39,969 nt of DNA, taken from the NCBI RefSeq assembly GCF_020179405.1, contig NZ_JAICBZ010000035.1:1-39969 (forward strand), read 5' to 3'. The stretch is from Xinfangfangia pollutisoli. GTDB lineage: Bacteria; Pseudomonadota; Alphaproteobacteria; Rhodobacterales; Rhodobacteraceae. The notes beneath the pieces are model-generated. The model had not been told where the DNA came from. It did not search any database and was given only the letters and a program-made list of their open reading frames with translations. Below, one piece after another: positions 1 to 7,908 of this stretch. The translations under genes were made by a program, and so were the position numbers. The number at the start of each line of letters is the position of its first letter. Position 1 is the stretch's first letter.

Positions 1-1
1 G

Positions 2-784
2 GTGGAGGGCGATCTGGCCGATCTGGCCCCCTGCGACGCGGTGCTGCTGGCGATGCCGATGCAGTCTCTGGCCGGGTTTCTGGCGGCCGAGGGCGGCCTG
101 CTGCTGGACCGCGCGCTGATCGCCTGCTGCAAGGGCCTGGACCTGACCACGCTGGAAGGCCCGGCCGAGGTGATCGCGGCCGCCGGGGCGCGCGGCGAGT
201 TGGCGGTGCTGACGGGCCCCAGCTTTGCCGCCGATATCGCCCGCGGCCTGCCCACGGCGCTGACGCTGGCCTGCGCCGGGCCGGGGGCCGAGGCGCTGCA
301 GGCGCGGCTGTCGACGCCGGCGCTGCGGCTTTATCGCACGGCGGATGTGATCGGCGCGGAACTGGGCGGGGCGATGAAGAATGTCATCGCCATTGCGGCG
401 GGGGTGGTCATCGGGGCCGGTCTGGGAGACAGTGCCCGCGCCGCGCTGGTGACGCGGGGCTATGCCGAGATGCTGCGGCTGGCCGAGGCGATGGGCGCGC
501 GGGCCGAGACGCTGGCGGGACTGTCGGGACTGGGCGATCTGATCCTGACCTGCACCTCGGCGCAGTCGCGCAACTTTGCCCATGGTCTGGCGCTGGGGGC
601 GGGGAAAGCGCCGCCCGCGGCAACGGTGGAAGGGGTGGCGACAGCCCGGGCCGCGGTGCGGCTGGGCCTGTCGAAAGGCGTTGAACTGCCGGTCGCGGCC
701 ATGGTGGCGCGACTGGTGCAAGGCGAAATCGGGGTGGCAGAGGCGGTGAAAGCGCTGATGACCCGCCCGCTGAAAGAGGAATGA
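2..784 (+). CDS. gpsA: Glycerol-3-phosphate dehydrogenase [NAD(P)+], 3' part (cut by window edge)
   Basis: The enzyme reduces dihydroxyacetone phosphate to sn-glycerol 3-phosphate in the cytoplasm, the first step towards phospholipid backbones. The window holds the last 260 codons. The N-terminal half of the NAD-binding Rossmann fold lies before base 1, so no start is called. The visible frame has the family's TGPSFAADI stretch, the GGAMKNVIAIAAGV segment with the catalytic Lys, and the C-terminal GLSGLGDLILTCTS and S-R-N region that binds the phosphate. The protein ends in a short KEE tail, a normal length for GpsA. The next gene starts 3 nt after the stop, so they are probably co-transcribed. 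Family assignment is certain; only the 5' part is missing. Confidence 0.96.
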   Translation: MEGDLADLAPCDAVLLAMPMQSLAGFLAAEGGLLLDRALIACCKGLDLTTLEGPAEVIAAAGARGELAVLTGPSFAADIARGLPTALTLACAGPGAEALQARLSTPALRLYRTADVIGAELGGAMKNVIAIAAGVVIGAGLGDSARAALVTRGYAEMLRLAEAMGARAETLAGLSGLGDLILTCTSAQSRNFAHGLALGAGKAPPAATVEGVATARAAVRLGLSKGVELPVAAMVARLVQGEIGVAEAVKALMTRPLKEE

Positions 785-787
785 CCC

Positions 788-1060
788 ATGCGCGTTGCGC
801 TGATCTGTACCGACAAGCCCGGCCATCTGGACCTGCGCAAGGCCAATCGCGACGCGCATCTGGCCTATATCGCCGAGACCGGCGTGGTCGAGATGGCGGG
901 TCCGTTCCTGGATGCCGAAGGCGGCATGTGCGGATCCTTGGTGGTGCTTGACGTGGCCGATCTGGCCGCCGCGCAGGCCTGGGCCGCGGGCGACCCCTAT
1001 GCCAAGGCCGGGCTGTTCGACAAGGTCGAGATCCGGGAGTGGAAGAAGGTGGTCGGATGA
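788..1060 (+). CDS. YciI-like protein
   Basis: A 90-residue protein of the YCII-related (dimeric alpha/beta ferredoxin-like) family. It starts RVALICTDKPGHLDLRKANRDAHLAYI, with the conserved His of the DAHLAYI segment, followed by the usual glycine-rich loop GPFLDAEGGMCGSLVVLD and the ending DPYAKAGLFDKVEIREWKKVVG. These are family hallmarks (the D-PY-KAGLF stretch especially). The molecular function is not established; related proteins include a small dehydrochlorinase, but no reaction should be assumed here. It lies 3 nt after gpsA and its stop overlaps the next ATG (ATGA), so it sits in the middle of a three-gene transcript. The gpsA - YciI - EVE order is, from memory, common in Rhodobacterales. 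Confidence 0.9.
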   Translation: MRVALICTDKPGHLDLRKANRDAHLAYIAETGVVEMAGPFLDAEGGMCGSLVVLDVADLAAAQAWAAGDPYAKAGLFDKVEIREWKKVVG

Positions 1061-1476
1061 GCCGCTGGCTGTTCAAATCCGAACCGAACGTCTGGGGCTG
1101 GGATCACCAACTGGCCAAGGGCGACGAAGGCGAGGAATGGCACGGCGTGCGCAACTATCAGGCCCGCAACAACATGCGGGCGATGAAGATCGGCGACCGC
1201 GGCTTCTTCTACCATTCGAACATCGGCAAAGAGATTGTCGGCGTGGTGGAGGTTTGCCGCGAAAGCACGCCCGACAGCACGACCGAGGATCCGCGCTGGG
1301 ACTGCGTCTGGATCAAGGCGGTCGAACCGCTGAAGCGGCCGATCGGCCTTGACGAATGCAAGGTGACGCCGGGGCTGGAACAGATGGTGCTGGTGAACAA
1401 CTCGCGCCTGTCGGTGCAGCCGGTCAGCGATGCCGAATGGGATATCATCTGCCGGCTGGGCGGGATCGAGCCCTGA
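1057..1476 (+). CDS. EVE domain-containing protein
   Basis: A 139-residue protein that is almost entirely one EVE domain (PUA-like fold). It begins with the typical MSRWLFKSEPNVWGWD, then WHGVRNYQARNNMRAMKIGDRGFFYHSN and GIVGVVEVCRES-type strands, and closes with LSVQPVSDAEWDIICRLGG. EVE domains bind modified bases in DNA or RNA. The bacterial stand-alone proteins (thymocyte-nuclear-protein-1 type) have no settled role. I place the start at the ATG overlapping the YciI stop (ATGA). An in-frame GTG six codons upstream lies inside YciI and would add MEEGGR, which is not part of the family. Last gene of the gpsA transcript. Confidence 0.92.
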   Translation: MSRWLFKSEPNVWGWDHQLAKGDEGEEWHGVRNYQARNNMRAMKIGDRGFFYHSNIGKEIVGVVEVCRESTPDSTTEDPRWDCVWIKAVEPLKRPIGLDECKVTPGLEQMVLVNNSRLSVQPVSDAEWDIICRLGGIEP

Positions 1477-1887
1477 GCCGAGGTCTGGGCCGAGTGCTGG
1501 GCGAAGTCCTGGGCCTACCCCCTGTGCAAGCGGCGGGCGCTGTTCCGCGCGCGCCCTGCGCGCAGCGTCAAGCCAAGGCGGCCGCAGGACGGCCGCGGGA
1601 CGCGATCCGCGCCAGGTCTGCCGGGGTCTGGCTCGGGCGCTTCCTTCGGAGACTTCCTCCGGGGTCTGGCGCCTGTGCGGCAGGTATCGGGTCGGCGCGA
1701 AACGGAAATGGAGGGCCCTGCACCCCTACAGAACCCTCCATCCACCCCACATGCTCCCCTAGCACCGCATGTGTCAGAAAAAGGGTCCTGGGCGGTTCTG
1801 CCCTGTTGATCTGACCTTACACCCGTTCGCGGGGCGCAGGCAAAGCCGAAGCGCCGGGCATTTGACACGAATGGGACGGGTTCGGCC
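1477..1887. other. Convergent intergenic region, 411 bp, no gene seen
   Basis: The region lies between the EVE gene (+) and LuxR1 (-), which converge. Open frames across it have no recognisable family composition and are Ala/Arg/Pro-rich. GC-rich dyads are present: GCGGCC at 1578-1583 against GGCCGC at 1591-1596 (7-nt loop), a GCGCGC pair near 1547-1564, and a longer-range ATGGAGGG/CCCTCCAT pair at 1708-1715/1734-1741. None is followed by a clear T tract, so termination is possible but not proven. The stretch 1700-1890 is less GC-rich than its neighbours. I see no small RNA or conserved protein here. Confidence 0.6.
1708..1741. other. Perfect 8-bp inverted repeat, possible hairpin
   Basis: ATGGAGGG at 1708-1715 is exactly matched by CCCTCCAT at 1734-1741 with an 18-nt loop. 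It lies in the convergent gap about 230 nt after the EVE stop. There is no run of T on either side, so it is only a weak terminator candidate. Confidence 0.3.
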
Positions 1888-2658
1888 TTAATGCGGCCGG
1901 GACGGCGCGGTCGGGCCCAGAAGCCCGTAATGCGCGGCGCGGGCCACCGCCTGGGCACGGTTGCGCGCGCCCAGCTTGTGCATCACCGATTGCAGATGCA
2001 TGACCACGGTCGACAGCGACCGGCCCAGCAGATGCGCAACCTGCTTGTCGGGATGGCCTTCGGCGCAAAGCCGCAGGCATTCCAGCTCGCGCGGGGTCAG
2101 GCGGACGGCGGTGGTCATCCGGTCCTCGGGGGTCAGATCCGCCAGGATCTCGTCCTGCAGCGCATGGGCCATCATCAGGAATTCGGCCATCAGCGGGCCC
2201 TGCAGCATCCGCGCGGGCGGGCGGGCGCGCCAGATGCCGGTGACGGTCGCCACCCCCTGGCCGCGGCTTTGCACCGACACGGTCACGCCGCGCGCCAGGC
2301 GATGATCGCAGAGATAGGTCGCGACCGGGCCCCTGCCCGCTTCGCTGCCCTGCAGGGCCGAGGGCTCTTCGGTGTGATACGACCAGTAGATCGGGCGGGT
2401 GCTGCGCAAGACCCGGTGCTGCACCGGGTCTTCCTGATACAGACCCGCGCGCCACAGCTGCGGCATGTCTGCCGGCATGTTGCGCAGCGCCAGGACCGAG
2501 GGCGTGATCAGCGCGCCTTCGGGGGTGAAGGGCACGGCGGCGAAATCGTAGATCACCGCCTCCATCCCGAAACGGTCGACGCTGCGATGCGCGGCGTCGA
2601 TCTGGCGATCGAAGCGGCCTTGCCCGGTCTGGCGCGCGCCGCGGCCCTGGCTTTGCAT
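1888..2658 (-). CDS. LuxR-family solo regulator, OryR/PipR-like (LuxR1)
   Basis: A 256-residue regulator with an N-terminal autoinducer-binding domain (about 15-165) and a C-terminal GerE/LuxR helix-turn-helix (about 190-250: LTPRELECLRLCAEG, KQVAHLLGRS, VVMHLQSVMHKLGARNRAQAV). The pocket keeps Asp77-Pro78 and Trp92 (TraR D70, P71, W85) and the GVTV glycine. It has Met65 and Trp69 in the MPQLW motif where AHL receptors carry Trp57 and Tyr61. Those two changes mark the plant-signal LuxR solos. The Trp-to-Asp spacing is one residue shorter than usual. No luxI is nearby. I use ATG 2658 (AGAGGG upstream) rather than the ATG 19 codons earlier. It ends a ten-gene same-strand series and follows pip1 and nitrilase genes, as pip-linked solos usually do. 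Ligand unknown. Confidence 0.88.
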   Translation of the reverse strand: MQSQGRGARQTGQGRFDRQIDAAHRSVDRFGMEAVIYDFAAVPFTPEGALITPSVLALRNMPADMPQLWRAGLYQEDPVQHRVLRSTRPIYWSYHTEEPSALQGSEAGRGPVATYLCDHRLARGVTVSVQSRGQGVATVTGIWRARPPARMLQGPLMAEFLMMAHALQDEILADLTPEDRMTTAVRLTPRELECLRLCAEGHPDKQVAHLLGRSLSTVVMHLQSVMHKLGARNRAQAVARAAHYGLLGPTAPSRPH

Positions 2659-2749
2659 GGCGCCCTCTGCGGAAATCCTGGCTGGACTCAGCGCATAGCT
2701 TGCCAGCCCCGTCAAGTTTGCCCCGCCCGCATGGCGCCGTCGCGGCCCG

Positions 2750-3589
2750 TCAAAAGCCGCGGACCAGGCGGGGCTGCCCGATCTGGCGGCGCTGCTGCCG
2801 CACCGGCAGGCGGCGACGGGTCTCGGCGATCAGATCGCTGTCGAGATCGACGATCAGCCCCTCGGGCGCATCGCCCGCCTCGGCCAGAATCTCGCCAAAG
2901 GGCGAGACGATCATCGAATGGCCATGCACCCGCACCCCGTCGCGCATGCCGCATTGCGCCGCCGCGACCACATAGGCGCCGCTTTCGATGGCGCGCGCCT
3001 TCAAGAGCGGCTCCCAATGCACGGGGCCGGTGACGGGCGAGAACGAGGCCGGGATCATAAGCACATCCGCCCCGGCCTGGACCAGCGCGTCGAAAAGATA
3101 GGGAAAGCGCAGGTCGTAGCAGATCGACAGGCCCAGCCGGAAGGCGCCCAGATCCACCACGACGGCGCTGTCGCCCGGCGCGACCGCGGCGGATTCGCGG
3201 AAATCCGCGCCATTGCCCAGGGCCACGTCGAAGGTGTGCAGCTTGTCATAGGTGGTGACGATCCGTCCGTCCGGCGCGATCAGATAGGCGCGGTTCCACA
3301 CCCTGTCGCCGCTGTCCTGGCGGATCAGCAGCGATCCGGCATGCAGCCAGATCCCCAGCTCGGCCGCCAGCGCCCGGCACAGGGCAAGCGTGCTGTCTTC
3401 GGCCTCGACCCGGCAGGTGGCGGGATAATCCAGATTGTTGCGCAACAGGATATTCGCGGCCTCGGGCAGGCTGACCAGATGCGCGCCCGCCGCGGCAGCC
3501 TGGCGCACCAGCGTCTCGATCTGGCGATTGTTGGCCGCCACATCGGCGGTGGTGCAAAGTTGCAGGGCTGCGGTTTTCCAGATGGCCAT
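2750..3589 (-). CDS. Carbon-nitrogen hydrolase (nitrilase superfamily, Nit1-like amidase)
   Basis: A 279-residue cytoplasmic amidase. The nitrilase-superfamily triad is complete: Glu43 in SLPEAAN, Lys116 in TYDKLHTFD and Cys157 in LSICYDLRFPYLF. The segment PASFSPVTGPVHWEPLLKARAIESGAYVVAAAQCG is typical of the Nit1/Nit2 branch, whose known members are the deaminated-glutathione amidase and omega-amidase. The reaction is therefore hydrolysis of a primary or small secondary amide to acid plus ammonia. The start is ATG 3589, five nt after the pip1 stop, with GGAG inside the pip1 end. A longer frame upstream would run into pip1. Its pairing with pip1 and LuxR1 suggests use on the same imported amide or peptide-like compound (inference). 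A housekeeping glutathione-repair role is the alternative. Confidence 0.9.
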   Translation of the reverse strand: MAIWKTAALQLCTTADVAANNRQIETLVRQAAAAGAHLVSLPEAANILLRNNLDYPATCRVEAEDSTLALCRALAAELGIWLHAGSLLIRQDSGDRVWNRAYLIAPDGRIVTTYDKLHTFDVALGNGADFRESAAVAPGDSAVVVDLGAFRLGLSICYDLRFPYLFDALVQAGADVLMIPASFSPVTGPVHWEPLLKARAIESGAYVVAAAQCGMRDGVRVHGHSMIVSPFGEILAEAGDAPEGLIVDLDSDLIAETRRRLPVRQQRRQIGQPRLVRGF

Positions 3590-3594
3590 CGGTC

Positions 3595-4494
3595 TTACTC
3601 CAGTCGGTCCAGAAAGCGGGCCACGGTCTGCATGTAAAGCGCGCGCTCCTCGACATGCGGCATATGGCTTGAGTTCTCGAAGATCACCCATTCCGCCCCG
3701 GGAATGCGCTCGGCAAAGGGGCGAACGGTGATCGGCTGCGCCTCGTCATGGCGGCCCGAGATCACCAGCGTCGGCGCCTGCACCTGCGGCAGCCGGTCGA
3801 CCACCGACCAGTCGCGCAGGCTGCCGATGACGCGAAACTCGCTGGGCCCGTTCATCGTATGATAGACGGTCGGGTCGCGGTCGATCCAGTCGAAGGTGCG
3901 GGTCACCTCGTCCGGCCAGGGCAGTGCCCGGCAGACATGGCGTTCATAGAACAGGCGCGAGGCGTCCAGATAGGCGGGATTGCGGTAGTCGCCCGTCGCA
4001 TCGCCCGCGTCCAGCGCCCGGGCTGCCTCGGCCGGCAGATCGCGGCGCAGCGCATTGCAGCCCTCGACCCAGGTCGCCATGGACGAGGGCGAATTGGCGA
4101 TCACCAGCCCGTGCAGCCCCTTGGGCTGGCGCACCGCATGTTCGGCCCCCAGCATGCCGCCCCAGGACTGGCCCAGCAGGGCGTAGCGCCCGGCAATGCC
4201 CAGATGCGCCAGAAGCGCGTCCAGCTCGGCCAGGAACAGATCGACGGTCCAGAACCCGGCCGGCGCCTCGGGCCGGTGGGTCGAGCGGCCATTGCCGATC
4301 TGGTCGTAATGCACCACGGCGCGGCCGGTGGCGGCCAGATCGGTCAGGCTGTCGATATAGTCATGCGTGCAGCCCGGCCCACCATGCAGCGCGACCAGCG
4401 GCACCTTGCCCGAATGCAGATCGCCGGTGACGCGATACCAGGTCTGGCAATCGCCAAAGGGCGCATAGCCTTCGCGGTGGGTCGGGTCGGTCAT
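3595..4494 (-). CDS. Proline iminopeptidase-like alpha/beta hydrolase (pip1)
   Basis: A 299-residue alpha/beta hydrolase of peptidase family S33. It has the HGGPG oxyanion motif (37-41), nucleophile Ser110 in GQSWGG, acid Asp250 in SGRHDE and His277 in NSSHMPH. The cap carries the [15 protein letters not shown] and [12 protein letters not shown] segments seen in proline iminopeptidases and the related L-amino-acid amidases. It should remove an N-terminal proline, or hydrolyse a small amide, in the cytoplasm. ATG 4494 has GGAGG just upstream and replaces an ATG 28 codons earlier. It is a close paralogue of the protein at 34089-35003 (by eye about 60% identical in the first half). It is followed 5 nt later by the nitrilase gene and then LuxR1. 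The substrate is not known. Confidence 0.9.
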   Translation of the reverse strand: MTDPTHREGYAPFGDCQTWYRVTGDLHSGKVPLVALHGGPGCTHDYIDSLTDLAATGRAVVHYDQIGNGRSTHRPEAPAGFWTVDLFLAELDALLAHLGIAGRYALLGQSWGGMLGAEHAVRQPKGLHGLVIANSPSSMATWVEGCNALRRDLPAEAARALDAGDATGDYRNPAYLDASRLFYERHVCRALPWPDEVTRTFDWIDRDPTVYHTMNGPSEFRVIGSLRDWSVVDRLPQVQAPTLVISGRHDEAQPITVRPFAERIPGAEWVIFENSSHMPHVEERALYMQTVARFLDRLE

Positions 4495-4546
4495 TCTATC
4501 CTCCGGGCAGGTCACCGGATTATCTGCACGGGTGGCGGGCCCGCGG

Positions 4547-5347
4547 CTATCTGCAAGAAATTTCAGGGCAACTGTCACGGGCGGTGGTCAGGCGGCTGGC
4601 CAGCGCTTCGGCCATCAGCGCGTAATCCCAGCCCAGGCTGATCAGCCGGTAGCCCTGCGCCAGCCGCGCCGGCACCTCGGCGCCCGCGGCTGTTACCGCC
4701 GCCAGCACCCCATGCTTGCGGCACAGATCCAGCACATGCGCCTCGGCTTCGGGCGACAGATGCACGGGTTCCACCGCGCCCAGACCGGGGGTCGAGATGA
4801 TTTCTTCGGCATGGGCGACGCCGGCCTCGGATTCGATCATCGCCACCAGCAGATATTCGCCGCGCGGGTTCAGCGGCCAAAGATCGCGGCGGTCGGGATC
4901 CAGCGTGTTCAGCCCGGCATAGGCAAAGCCTTCGACCCCGCGCATGGCCGAGAGGGCGCGGTCCAGATCGGCGCGGCTTTCGACGAAGGGCAGCCAGATG
5001 CCCATGGCGGGGCCCAGCTTCAGCACGGTCGCGATCTCTTGCCGCGGGTCCCAGCCGGCGCGGCCGGCGACCTTGACGATCACCGCGGGCGCCTGTCCGG
5101 GCGGCGCGAAAGGCGCCGAGACCGGGCCGAAACGGCGGGCGAAATCCTGCACCCCGGTCAGGAAGCCACGCAAAGCGGCAGGATCGGGGATCTCATGTTC
5201 CAGATCGGCGACGATGAAATCCACCCCGCTGGCGGCCAGAACCTTGGCCATGCGCGGCGCGGCCAGGGCGGCGGTCCAGACGCCGATGGCGGGGCGGCCC
5301 TGGTCCAGCAATGCGATCAGCGGGTTCATGCGGGGGGCGTCAGTCAT
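4547..5347 (-). CDS. HpcH/HpaI aldolase-family protein, divergent (second of a pair)
   Basis: A 266-residue TIM-barrel protein of the HpcH/HpaI aldolase / citrate lyase beta family. Members cleave 2-keto-4-hydroxy acids to pyruvate or glyoxylate plus an aldehyde, using a divalent metal. His51 (VADLEHEI) and Glu172 (MIESEAG) are in the expected places. The loop that should read GPxDLS, which supplies the metal-ligand Asp, is replaced by [13 protein letters not shown] at 191-203. The FVESRADL region also differs from the usual VNT. The protein may have a changed metal site, act only in complex with its neighbour, or be inactive. Its ATG overlaps the end of the preceding, intact aldolase gene by 8 nt, so the two are translationally coupled. 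Confidence 0.8.
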   Translation of the reverse strand: MTDAPRMNPLIALLDQGRPAIGVWTAALAAPRMAKVLAASGVDFIVADLEHEIPDPAALRGFLTGVQDFARRFGPVSAPFAPPGQAPAVIVKVAGRAGWDPRQEIATVLKLGPAMGIWLPFVESRADLDRALSAMRGVEGFAYAGLNTLDPDRRDLWPLNPRGEYLLVAMIESEAGVAHAEEIISTPGLGAVEPVHLSPEAEAHVLDLCRKHGVLAAVTAAGAEVPARLAQGYRLISLGWDYALMAEALASRLTTARDSCPEISCR

Positions 5348-6131
5348 GGCCGGGGGCCCTTTCGTTCAAGCTTTGCGCGGCCGCAACCGCCGCCCGCGCC
5401 GCATCGCGCAACAGCACGGTGTCGCAGGCCGAGGTCACCAGCCCATAGCCGCGCGCAAACAGCGCCGGCACGGCCTGCCCCGGCAGGGTCGGCCCGCACA
5501 GAAGCCGGCCCGAGGCGCGGATCAGCGCCTCGGCCCGCGCGATGGAATGGGCCAGATCGGGATGGGTCAGATCGCCGAACCGGCCGAAATCGGCACTCAG
5601 GTCCAGCGGGCCGATGAACAGCCCATCCATCCCCTCGACCGCGGCGATATCGGCAATCGCCTCAAGCCCCGCGCGGGATTCGATCGAACCGATCAGCAGC
5701 GTGCCCGCGCGCGCCCGGGCGACCGGATCGGGATCCAGCCCGAAACGCGCCGCGCGCGAGACGGTGAATTGCGCGCCGCGCCGGCCAAGCGGCGGGTAAT
5801 GCGCGGCCTGAACCAGCGCCCGCGCCTCGTCGACGCCGCGCAGATCGGCGGCGATCAGACCGTCGAACCCGGCATCGAGAAGCGGCTTCACCTCGCCCGG
5901 GGTGACCGCGTTCAGCCGCGCCAGCACCGCGATGTCTGGATTGACCGAGCGGATCGCCCGCAGCGCCGCCAGCGCCGCATCGGGGCCCGCGGCGACATGT
6001 TCGCGATCGACGATCAGAAAATCATAGCCCGCCAGCGCCATGACCTCGGCCACTTCGGCCGAACCGAGAAACAGAAAGGCGCCATGCGCCGCGCGGCCGG
6101 CCAGCAGCCGCTGTCTGAAAGAGGAAGGCAT
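5340..6131 (-). CDS. HpcH/HpaI-family aldolase (first of a pair)
   Basis: A 263-residue class II pyruvate-type aldolase. All family residues are present: His45 in VDREHVAAG, Arg72 in LARLNAV, Glu151 in GSIESRAGL and Asp177 in FIGPLDLSADFG. These align with His45, Arg70, Glu149 and Asp175 of the E. coli HpcH/HpaI enzyme. The YPPLGRRGA phosphate/carboxylate-binding segment is also present. The likely reaction is reversible retro-aldol cleavage of a 2-oxo-4-hydroxy acid (substrate unknown) to pyruvate plus an aldehyde. The gene follows GntR1 after 69 bp and overlaps the second aldolase. Its position behind an importer and regulator suggests catabolism of the imported compound. Confidence 0.9.
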   Translation of the reverse strand: MPSSFRQRLLAGRAAHGAFLFLGSAEVAEVMALAGYDFLIVDREHVAAGPDAALAALRAIRSVNPDIAVLARLNAVTPGEVKPLLDAGFDGLIAADLRGVDEARALVQAAHYPPLGRRGAQFTVSRAARFGLDPDPVARARAGTLLIGSIESRAGLEAIADIAAVEGMDGLFIGPLDLSADFGRFGDLTHPDLAHSIARAEALIRASGRLLCGPTLPGQAVPALFARGYGLVTSACDTVLLRDAARAAVAAAQSLNERAPGHD

Positions 6132-6164
6132 GGTCCGATCCCGCTTATGGCATCAGGCAGGCTA

Positions 6165-6186
6165 GACCGGCGCCCGAAGCGCGGTC
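6165..6186 (-). terminator. Hairpin between GntR1 and the aldolase pair
   Basis: GACC-g-GCGC at 6165-6173 pairs with GCGC-GGTC at 6179-6186 around a 5-nt loop, with one bulged base. It begins about 15 nt after the GntR1 stop. There is no T tract, so it may be a pause or mRNA-end stabilising structure rather than a full terminator. Confidence 0.35.
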
Positions 6187-6200
6187 AGATGCAATTTCTT

Positions 6201-6824
6201 CTAGGTCTGCGCGGCGCGCCAGGCCGTCAGATGCGCGGCGATGCTGTCGCGCAGCGCCGTCTCGTCGCGCTGGCGCATGGCCTGAACGATGCGCAGATGG
6301 TCTTCGCCCGAGCGCTGCAGCTGCGCGGGGCCCGCCTGCCAGGCGCCGGGCAGATTGCGCTCGCGCAGCGTATGCACGAGATTGCGCATCGTCTCGTTCG
6401 GGCAGGGCTGCAAAAGCCTTCGGTGGAAGGCGTGATTGGCCTGCCGGATCTCGGCCCAGGGCCGCCCGTCCAGCGCCCGCATATAGGCCTGGGCGGCGGC
6501 CTCGATCTGGTCCAGATCCTCGGCCGTCGCATGCTGCATCGCCGCCAGGCTGGCCGGGATTTCCAGATTCAGCCGCACCTCGGTGATCTCGATCCGCTTC
6601 TCGACGCTGGGCTCCGAGATGCGGAAGCCCCGGTTCGGCACATGTTCCAGCACTTCGGCGATGGTCAGCTCGGCCAGAACCTGGCGCACCGCGAAACGCG
6701 GCATGTCGTAGCGGGCTTCCAGGTCGATCTGACGCAGCCATTCGCCGGGCCGGAACTGGCCCGCGCAAATGTCGTCATACAGCCTTTCCCGCAGCAGCAC
6801 GCTGGCCTTTGGGGCAGCAGTCAT
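6201..6824 (-). CDS. GntR-family transcriptional regulator, FadR/FCD type (GntR1)
   Basis: A 207-residue regulator. Residues 8-68 form the winged helix (LLRERLYDDICAGQFRPGEWL, then RFAVRQVLAELTIAEVLEHVPNRGFRI). Residues about 75-200 form the all-helical FCD effector domain. That domain has NHAFHRRLL, EDHLRIVQAMRQRD and IAAHLTAW, the His positions that usually hold a metal and a carboxylate ligand. The recognition helix is slightly unusual, with RFAVRQVL in place of the common RTPVREAL. It sits 4 nt after the ATPase gene and upstream of the aldolases. A repressor of this import/aldolase cluster relieved by an organic acid is the likely role (inference). Confidence 0.9.
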   Translation of the reverse strand: MTAAPKASVLLRERLYDDICAGQFRPGEWLRQIDLEARYDMPRFAVRQVLAELTIAEVLEHVPNRGFRISEPSVEKRIEITEVRLNLEIPASLAAMQHATAEDLDQIEAAAQAYMRALDGRPWAEIRQANHAFHRRLLQPCPNETMRNLVHTLRERNLPGAWQAGPAQLQRSGEDHLRIVQAMRQRDETALRDSIAAHLTAWRAAQT

Positions 6825-6828
6825 CGGA

Positions 6829-7908
6829 TCAATCCTTGCGGAAAACCAGAAGATCGGCCGCCGCGACCTGAATCCTGCCCGGCCCTTCGGTCATCGCCCG
6901 CTCTCCCTTGCGCCGCAGGCTCTGGCCGGCAAGGTCCAGCACCTGTTCGTACCCCTCGCCCAGATAGCTGACCGCCCCGGCCTGGACAATGATTTCATTG
7001 ACCGGCCCCGGCCCGGCCACCGGCGCCAGCCCGATCCGTTCCGGCCGCAGCACCAGCGAAACCGGCCCCGCGCCGGTCAGGGGCAGCGGCGCATGGCCCA
7101 GGATCTCGGGCCCATTGGGCAGGCGGACGCGGGCCAACCCATCGTCGCCGACAGACAGAAGCTCGGCCTCCAGCAGATTGGCGCTGCCGACGAATTGCGC
7201 CGAGAACGGGTGCAGCGGCGTGCCGTAAATGTCTTCGGGCCGGCCCATCTGCACGATGCGGCCCTGTTTCATCACCACGATCCGGTCGGACATGGCCAGG
7301 GCCTCTTCCTGATCATGGGTGACATAGATCGTCGTCAGGCCAAGGCTGCGCTGGATGTCCTTCAGCCAGCTGCGGGCCTGCAGGCGCAATTGCGCATCCA
7401 GGTTGGACAGCGGCTCGTCCAGCAGAAGAAGCGGCGGCTTGAAGACGATGGCCCGGGCCAGGGCGACGCGCTGCTGCTGGCCGCCCGACAATTCGCCCGG
7501 ATAGCGCCTGGCAAAGGCCGCAAGCCCCACCAGCTCCAGCGTTTCGGCCACCCGCGCCCGACGTTCGGCCGCGGGCACCCGGCGCAGCTCCAGCGGCATG
7601 GAAACGTTCTTTTCAACCGTCATATGCGGCCACAGCGCGTAGGATTGGAACACCACGCCGAAATTCCGCGCCTCGGGCGGCAGGCACAGGCCGGTCTCGG
7701 CATTGTAAAGGTCGCGGCCCTGAAAGGTGATCCGCCCGCCGCTGGGCACATCCAGCCCGGCAATCGCCGCCAGCGTGGTGGATTTCCCGCAGCCCGACGG
7801 GCCGAGAAGCGTCAGGAACTCGCCCTGCTCGACCGTCAGGTCGGTGCTGTCGAGTGCGACGAAATCGCCATAGGTCTTGCGCAGGCCGGTCAGGACCAGA
7901 TCAGTCAT
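6829..7908 (-). CDS. ABC importer ATPase (PotA/FbpC class)
   Basis: A 359-residue ATPase. It has Walker [10 protein letters not shown] (36-44), a Q-loop [13 protein letters not shown], the signature LSGGQQQR, Walker [14 protein letters not shown] and the H-loop [10 protein letters not shown]-terminal TOBE domain (from about 240) is typical of the spermidine/putrescine, ferric-iron and 2-aminoethylphosphonate importers. It energises the permease encoded just upstream, overlapping that gene's end by 8 nt. The ATPase does not itself reveal the substrate. Confidence 0.94.
   Translation of the reverse strand: MTDLVLTGLRKTYGDFVALDSTDLTVEQGEFLTLLGPSGCGKSTTLAAIAGLDVPSGGRITFQGRDLYNAETGLCLPPEARNFGVVFQSYALWPHMTVEKNVSMPLELRRVPAAERRARVAETLELVGLAAFARRYPGELSGGQQQRVALARAIVFKPPLLLLDEPLSNLDAQLRLQARSWLKDIQRSLGLTTIYVTHDQEEALAMSDRIVVMKQGRIVQMGRPEDIYGTPLHPFSAQFVGSANLLEAELLSVGDDGLARVRLPNGPEILGHAPLPLTGAGPVSLVLRPERIGLAPVAGPGPVNEIIVQAGAVSYLGEGYEQVLDLAGQSLRRKGERAMTEGPGRIQVAAADLLVFRKD

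Noticed and set aside
1861-1900. TTGACA at about 1866 as a plus-strand promoter
   Set aside because: No usable -10 follows at 16-18 nt, and the downstream strand is antisense to luxR1.
2659-2749. Possible lux box between the nitrilase and luxR1 genes
   Set aside because: The best dyad (GGCTGG/CCAGCC at 2680-2708) has a 17-nt centre and lacks the CTG-N10-(C/T)AG spacing; no copy of CTGTCA-N4-TGATAG is present.
4573-4578. CTGTCA half-site within the second aldolase gene
   Set aside because: The other arm reads CGGTGG instead of TGATAG and the site is inside coding sequence.
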